Source: Saprospiraceae bacterium (GTDB lineage: Bacteria > Bacteroidota > Bacteroidia > Chitinophagales > Saprospiraceae). Taken from it: DNA of 37,445 nt. Below are positions 34,040-37,445 of this stretch, piece by piece. The stretch is from assembly GCA_020629965.1 (NCBI GenBank), contig JAHDCG010000025.1, positions 1 to 37,445 on the forward strand, written 5' to 3'. The notes beneath the pieces are model-generated. The model did not search any database and was not told the origin of the DNA. It worked only from the letters and a program-made list of their open reading frames with translations. The position numbers and the translations under genes were made by a program. How positions within the stretch are numbered: position 1 is the stretch's first letter; each line of letters begins with the position of its first letter.

Positions 34040-34453
34040 TTTCTCCGGTGATGTTTTTCGTTTAACAATTTTATTTCATTCTCAATATCGACACAAATTT
34101 CGCGGAACTAATCCGTTTTGTCGAGGCAGTGTTTCAGTAGGCTTTGGCTTTTAGGCGTAATTTGCAGGGTTTTAATCCTCGCCGGAAAATGCCCGTAGTT
34201 CTGTGCTTTCGCAAAGATGCGGCAAATTAGATAAAAAGTCGGAAAAACAAACTATTTTTTCCCGTTATTATCATTTTACCGCAAGTAACGACCTTCTTTT
34301 CGTTGAACGCAAGAAAGTCATATTTGTTTTTTAGCCGAATATCGTACCCGATAACCCAAAATAAAAAGTTTGCATATTTCTAAATCAATAACCAAACTTC
34401 TCGATTTTTTCCCCTCGCGCAAAGTCTAAAATCTAACGTCTAAAATCCAAAGT
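34040..34453. other. 414-bp spacer without a clear gene
   Basis: AT-rich. The only hints are a short minus-strand open stretch (34108 to about 34235) ending IKTLQITPKSQSLLKHCLDK TD-stop that could be a gene remnant, and a CATCTTTG sequence near 34224-34231 on the minus strand that might be the -7 box of the exonuclease-like gene. Confidence 0.3.
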
Positions 34454-34462
34454 CTAAAATCT
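34421..34462 (-). repeat. Three ~14-bp repeats after the M29 gene stop
   Basis: GATTTTAGACTTTG, GATTTTAGACGTTA, GATTTTAGACTTTG in coding sense, overlapping the end of the gene. Confidence 0.75.
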
Positions 34463-35551
34463 GAACTCTCCGTCCTCATAAATCAACTCCTCATCGGCAA
34501 ATATCCGCCCCCCGTTTTTCATCTCCGTTATCATATCCCAGTGCACCGCCGACTCGTTTTTGCCGCCGCACTGCCCGTAACTTTGCCCGATGGCCATGTG
34601 TACGGTGCCGCCGATTTTTTCATCAAACAGAATATTTTTTGTCGTCTGTTGAATGTTGTAATTTGTGCCGATTGCTGCCTCGCCGAAGCGTCGCGTACCG
34701 GGCATCGCAAAGATTTTATCCAAATATTCCTTGCCGCGTTGTGCTTCCCACTTTTCGATGTAGCCGTCTTTGACGGTCAGGCGCACACCTTCTATATCAT
34801 GCCCGCCGTGCAGACTCGGGTAGCTGAAATACACCTGCCCGTTCACGCTGTTTTCTACGGGCGAAGTATAGACCTCGCCGCTCGGCATATTCGTCTGACC
34901 GTCGCTGTTTATCCACGTTCTGCCTTTGGTCGAAAAGGTAATATCCGTGCCTTCCGTGACGTAGCGCACCGTTTCGCGCCCGTTCAGCAAATCTACAATT
35001 TTCTGCTGACTTTTGCGGCGGTCGAGCCAGGACTGCTGCGGGTCGTCGTCGAATAAATTACAGGCTCCGAACACAAATTTTTCGTAAGCCTCCAAAGACA
35101 TACCCGCCAACTGCGCACTCGCCAAAGTCGGAAATTGACACAAATTCCGCTTCAAAGCCCGCGTCGCCGTCCGCGCAAAGTAAGTATCGTTAATCCCCTT
35201 CGTCGCCGCCCCGCGTTTGGCTCTTTTCTCCGCATCGACGCCCTGCTCTTCGGCCGTATTAAAAGGTGCGCGAATGTACAGATAGCAATTGAACTCTTCC
35301 ACCATTTGCTTCCGAAACGGCGAAACGTACTCCAACTGCATATCCTGTGCCTCTTCCATAAAAATCCTGTCCTGCCCCAAAAACGCCATATTCACTTCTA
35401 CGTGCGCCCCTTTGCGTGTCGCCTCCCGAAAAACTTCCCGCACCAACGGCTCGGCCAACAGCGTCGTTTGGATAAAAAACTTATCCCCCGGCTGCGTTTC
35501 CAGGCAGTAGTTGACTAAGAGTTGCGCGTATTTTTTGAGGATGTTTGACAT
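34454..35551 (-). CDS. M29-family aminopeptidase (thermophilic metalloprotease type)
   Basis: A 365-aa metallo-aminopeptidase of family M29 (AmpS/AmpT/PepS), which removes N-terminal residues from peptides in the cytoplasm. Landmarks are ILKKYAQLLVNYCLETQPGD at the start, GRTWINSDGQTNMPSGEVYTS, EGVRLTVKDGYIEKW, GTNYNIQQTTKNILFDEKIG, and the metal site SAVHWDM (His and Asp) near the end. The open frame reaches 35728, but its extra 59 codons encode an Asn/Ser-rich peptide from a 9-bp DNA repeat; the ATG at 35551 (MSNILKKYAQ) is the normal N terminus. Three ~14-bp repeats follow the stop. Confidence 0.9.
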   Translation of the reverse strand: MSNILKKYAQLLVNYCLETQPGDKFFIQTTLLAEPLVREVFREATRKGAHVEVNMAFLGQDRIFMEEAQDMQLEYVSPFRKQMVEEFNCYLYIRAPFNTAEEQGVDAEKRAKRGAATKGINDTYFARTATRALKRNLCQFPTLASAQLAGMSLEAYEKFVFGACNLFDDDPQQSWLDRRKSQQKIVDLLNGRETVRYVTEGTDITFSTKGRTWINSDGQTNMPSGEVYTSPVENSVNGQVYFSYPSLHGGHDIEGVRLTVKDGYIEKWEAQRGKEYLDKIFAMPGTRRFGEAAIGTNYNIQQTTKNILFDEKIGGTVHMAIGQSYGQCGGKNESAVHWDMITEMKNGGRIFADEELIYEDGEFRF

Positions 35552-35595
35552 TAGTTTACTTGGTTTAGGCTTTTTCGTTTGAGTTGTCGGAAAAA

Positions 35596-35650
35596 GGTTT
35601 GAGTGGTTAGACTTGTTTGAGTCGTTGGAATTGTTAGAGTCGTTGCTGTA
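35596..35650 (-). repeat. 9-bp repeat before the M29 gene start
   Basis: AACGACTCT, AACAATTCC, AACGACTCA, AACAAGTCT, AACCACTCA in coding sense; exact 9-bp phase, so in frame it reads Asn-(Asp/Asn/Lys/His)-Ser. Confidence 0.8.
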
Positions 35651-35674
35651 ATTGACAGCCGTTTTTATGGAAAA

Positions 35675-35746
35675 GGCAGACGTATATAAATAATTAAAAC
35701 CACATTCAAATTTTAAAATTCGTTGCAAAATTTACAAACGTCTGCC
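35675..35746. repeat. Inverted repeat upstream of the M29 gene
   Basis: 17-bp arms GGCAGACGTATATAAAT / ATTTACAAACGTCTGCC with three mismatches, 38-nt loop. Confidence 0.6.
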
Positions 35747-35747
35747 G

Positions 35748-35777
35748 CCGTCAACCGCCAACCGTCAACCGTCAACC
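35748..35777 (-). repeat. GGTTGACG tandem repeat after the 467-aa gene stop
   Basis: Coding sense GGTTGACGGTTGACGGTTGG then CGGTTGACGG: four 7-8-bp units directly after TGA. Confidence 0.8.
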
Positions 35778-37181
35778 TCACTTCGCTTCCGCTTTCTTCC
35801 GACGCTTCCGGCGCGTCTTGAACAACTCCACGATTTCCTTTTCTTTCAAGAATTTCAAGTCGAGGAAAGTCACGCTGACAAATTTCTTGATATCTTGGTA
35901 ATCGCGGCCGCGTTTGTCCGTGTATTTTTTCAGCAGTTTGCGCACGTAAGTCATGCACAATTCTTTCACATCCTGATTGAATTTTTGGTTGAGGAAAATG
36001 CCCATATAGACTTTGAACGTCTTGACCGCCTCCATAAACGCCGCGTAATCGGTGACCTCCAAGTTTTGCATAAAGCGACGGAAATAACTGAAAATCGTCT
36101 TACGCACACACTCGTTGACCGTGGAAAGTCCTTCGTGTGCATTGTAAAAATCTTTCACTTTTTCCTGCACCTCGGGCACGGTGTAGCCCTGATTGTGGAT
36201 GGCATTCGTCAGTTTATAAAACTCGGAAATCTCGTCGTTGTAAGTCAAATCGAACAACTCCGCGATACGCAAATCCGCCTCCGGGGTCAGGTCGAAGTCC
36301 TTATTATTGTGCAATTCCAAGACAAAATCCAACCACTTTTCGTCGAAGTTGTCCATATCCGCGCGCACCTTGTCTATGACCTTCGCGAGTTCCTTACGAT
36401 TGGCATCGTCGAGGTCGAAAAAGAAAGCGTACAGACCCGTAATTTGCAAATGTTCTTCCGTACCCTGAAAGATTTTGTTGGTGATAAAATCCTTGATGTG
36501 CGGCACCAAAGAGTCGTTCGGGTATTCCGATTTGACGCGGTACATCAGGAAAGATTTGAGCGCTTTAAAATGCACTTTCATCTCGCTGATAGTCTCCGGA
36601 AAAGTCGCCGATTGATAGTTTTCGTTGACAAATTGCTTTTTGTAACGCGCCAATCCCACCCGGCGGTCGCGCGGGTCACGGTAGCGGTCGAGGCGGTGCC
36701 CTTGCAGGTAGTAGCGCACGCGTTTATTTTCTACTTCCGATATCAAATTCGTCACCCAAATATCCGAACTGTACGCAAAACCCATTTGAATCGTCTGCCC
36801 CATACGCTTTTTCAAAATGTCGAAATTCGCGGAGTTATACACCGCCGTCAGCATATTTTTGAAATGTTCCTGCGGGTGTTGGTATTTATCGCGGTCGTTT
36901 CCTTCACCACGCAAAACACTGAAACCCAACGCTTTAGGCAAAAACAAACCTTCAAACTCGGGGCGCATAATCGACTCTTCAAAAGAAACCAATTGCAAGG
37001 GGTCTTTCTCCGCCACCTTATCGTACAACATCGCAATGCGCGGTTCGTACTGTTCTTTCATTGCATTATAATCGTCCTCTTCCTCGGTATCGAGGTAGGT
37101 CTGCAACTCTTCCGAGTTCTGAATTTCTTCGGCGAGCGCGTCCAGTTGCTCTTTGTATTCTTGTGCTAATTCGACTTTCAT
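35778..37181 (-). CDS. Conserved-looking helical protein of unknown function
   Basis: Not recognised. The 467-aa product has no signal peptide or membrane helix and is highly charged and mostly helical. Noticeable stretches are EELQTYLDTEEEDDYNAMKE near the start, DRYRDPRDRRVGLARYKKQF in the middle, ITGLYAFFFDLDDANRKELA, and a basic end (FKTRRKRRKKAEAK). The codon pattern looks like that of its neighbours, so it is very probably a real gene. The open frame starts at 37229, but the first 16 codons come from an ATTCAACG repeat; the ATG at 37181 (MKVELAQEYK) is preferred. A possible leader or small RNA lies upstream at 37303-37399. A basic tail might suggest nucleic-acid contact; this is speculation. 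Confidence 0.7.
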   Translation of the reverse strand: MKVELAQEYKEQLDALAEEIQNSEELQTYLDTEEEDDYNAMKEQYEPRIAMLYDKVAEKDPLQLVSFEESIMRPEFEGLFLPKALGFSVLRGEGNDRDKYQHPQEHFKNMLTAVYNSANFDILKKRMGQTIQMGFAYSSDIWVTNLISEVENKRVRYYLQGHRLDRYRDPRDRRVGLARYKKQFVNENYQSATFPETISEMKVHFKALKSFLMYRVKSEYPNDSLVPHIKDFITNKIFQGTEEHLQITGLYAFFFDLDDANRKELAKVIDKVRADMDNFDEKWLDFVLELHNNKDFDLTPEADLRIAELFDLTYNDEISEFYKLTNAIHNQGYTVPEVQEKVKDFYNAHEGLSTVNECVRKTIFSYFRRFMQNLEVTDYAAFMEAVKTFKVYMGIFLNQKFNQDVKELCMTYVRKLLKKYTDKRGRDYQDIKKFVSVTFLDLKFLKEKEIVELFKTRRKRRKKAEAK

Positions 37182-37184
37182 ATT

Positions 37185-37220
37185 GGTGTTGAATTGTTGA
37201 GATGTTGAATCGTTGAATTG
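37185..37220 (-). repeat. ATTCAACG tandem repeat before the 467-aa gene start
   Basis: Coding sense AATTCAACGATTCAACATCT then CAACAATTCAACACC; units of 8-9 bp up to the ATG. Confidence 0.75.
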
Positions 37221-37302
37221 ACTTTGCAATCTGTATTCGACTTTCTCTTACGTCCTTTAATTTCGATAGTTTTCCAAAGCAAAAAATCGCCTGGATAAAA
37301 AA

Positions 37303-37385
37303 CGAACCTGACTGAGCAATTAAGCTCGGTCAGGTTCGCCGGTTTTTCTCTAAAAAACCGAAAAGGTACAAATCGTCTTTGACTT
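37303..37385 (-). ncRNA. Candidate small RNA or terminated leader
   Basis: Downstream of a TATATTTG box (37392-37399) the minus strand gives CGGTTTTT/AAAAACCG, then a long stem CGAACCTGACCGAGC / GCTCAGTCAGGTTCG, then TTTTTT at 37302-37297. The product would be about 85 nt. It could be a small RNA, an attenuated leader of the 467-aa gene, or the long stem alone may end transcription of a gene beyond the window; the stem also has TTTTT on the plus side. Confidence 0.4.
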
Positions 37386-37391
37386 GCGCGG

Positions 37392-37399
37392 CAAATATA
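37392..37399 (-). promoter_or_regulatory. -7 box upstream of the 467-aa gene
   Basis: TATATTTG, exact TAnnTTTG match. Confidence 0.45.
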
Positions 37400-37445
37400 G
37401 GAGAATGCGGGGGGAAATCAAAGGAGGAAAGCAGGATATTTTTAC

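Noticed and set aside
35895-37169. 424-aa plus-strand open frame opposite the 467-aa gene
   Set aside because: Translation is rich in Phe, Val, His and Arg without domain pattern, as expected for the complement of a Lys/Glu-rich gene.

Overview
The window looks like chromosomal DNA of a member of the Bacteroidota, probably a Saprospiraceae- or Chitinophagales-like bacterium (lineage is inference). The signs are: secreted proteins with C-terminal type IX secretion sorting domains, -7 boxes of the form TAnnTTTG/A in front of many genes, start codons without clear Shine-Dalgarno sequences, and a membrane pyrophosphatase. No plasmid, phage or intact insertion sequence is visible. Most genes are monocistronic housekeeping genes on the minus strand, separated by long repeat-rich spacers.

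Layout. 80-7392: nnr, a FabH-type ketoacyl-ACP synthase, creD, a two-CBS-domain protein and rimO. 7393-8405: a 1-kb spacer with no protein gene. It holds a candidate minus-strand RNA gene (good -7 box, long paired arms, intrinsic terminator) and a tandem pair of about 90-nt plus-strand elements with matching hairpins and one compensatory base-pair change. 8406-12895: a secreted M43-like protease, a rhomboid protease, a DoxX-family protein and a membrane adenylate cyclase. 13436-17848: ilvA, a HemJ-like protein, a DUF1761-like protein and a TPR lipoprotein/exported protein. 18015-23473 (plus strand): a pyruvate-kinase-like protein lacking the C-terminal domain, a hotdog thioesterase and a TolB-propeller/amidohydrolase fusion. 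23620-28498: an Rpn-type PD-(D/E)XK nuclease, a small exported protein, a decayed CHAT protease gene and a frameshifted secreted phosphodiesterase with a LamG domain nested in it. 29140-37181: membrane pyrophosphatase, TRIC-type channel, GNAT acetyltransferase, an exonuclease-like protein, an M29 aminopeptidase and an unknown 467-aa helical protein.

The spacers are as notable as the genes. They contain a ~177-bp MITE-like element (three copies), a GACGTGGCA palindromic repeat (six copies), a second dispersed repeat (three copies), and short degenerate tandem repeats of 7-14 bp at gene edges. The last show a polarity: G/T-rich in coding sense just after stop codons, A/C-rich just before start codons. 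In several genes the repeat includes the stop codon.

The genes do not form one pathway. Functional themes are envelope and secretion (creD, rhomboid, T9SS cargo, TPR proteins), energy and ion handling (pyrophosphatase, TRIC), cofactor and translation maintenance (nnr, rimO, hemJ), and cAMP signalling. The best candidates for undescribed biology are the paired RNA elements at 8080-8303, the minus-strand RNA at 7433-7780, the possible leader RNAs before the CBS gene and the 467-aa gene, and the polar gene-edge repeats.
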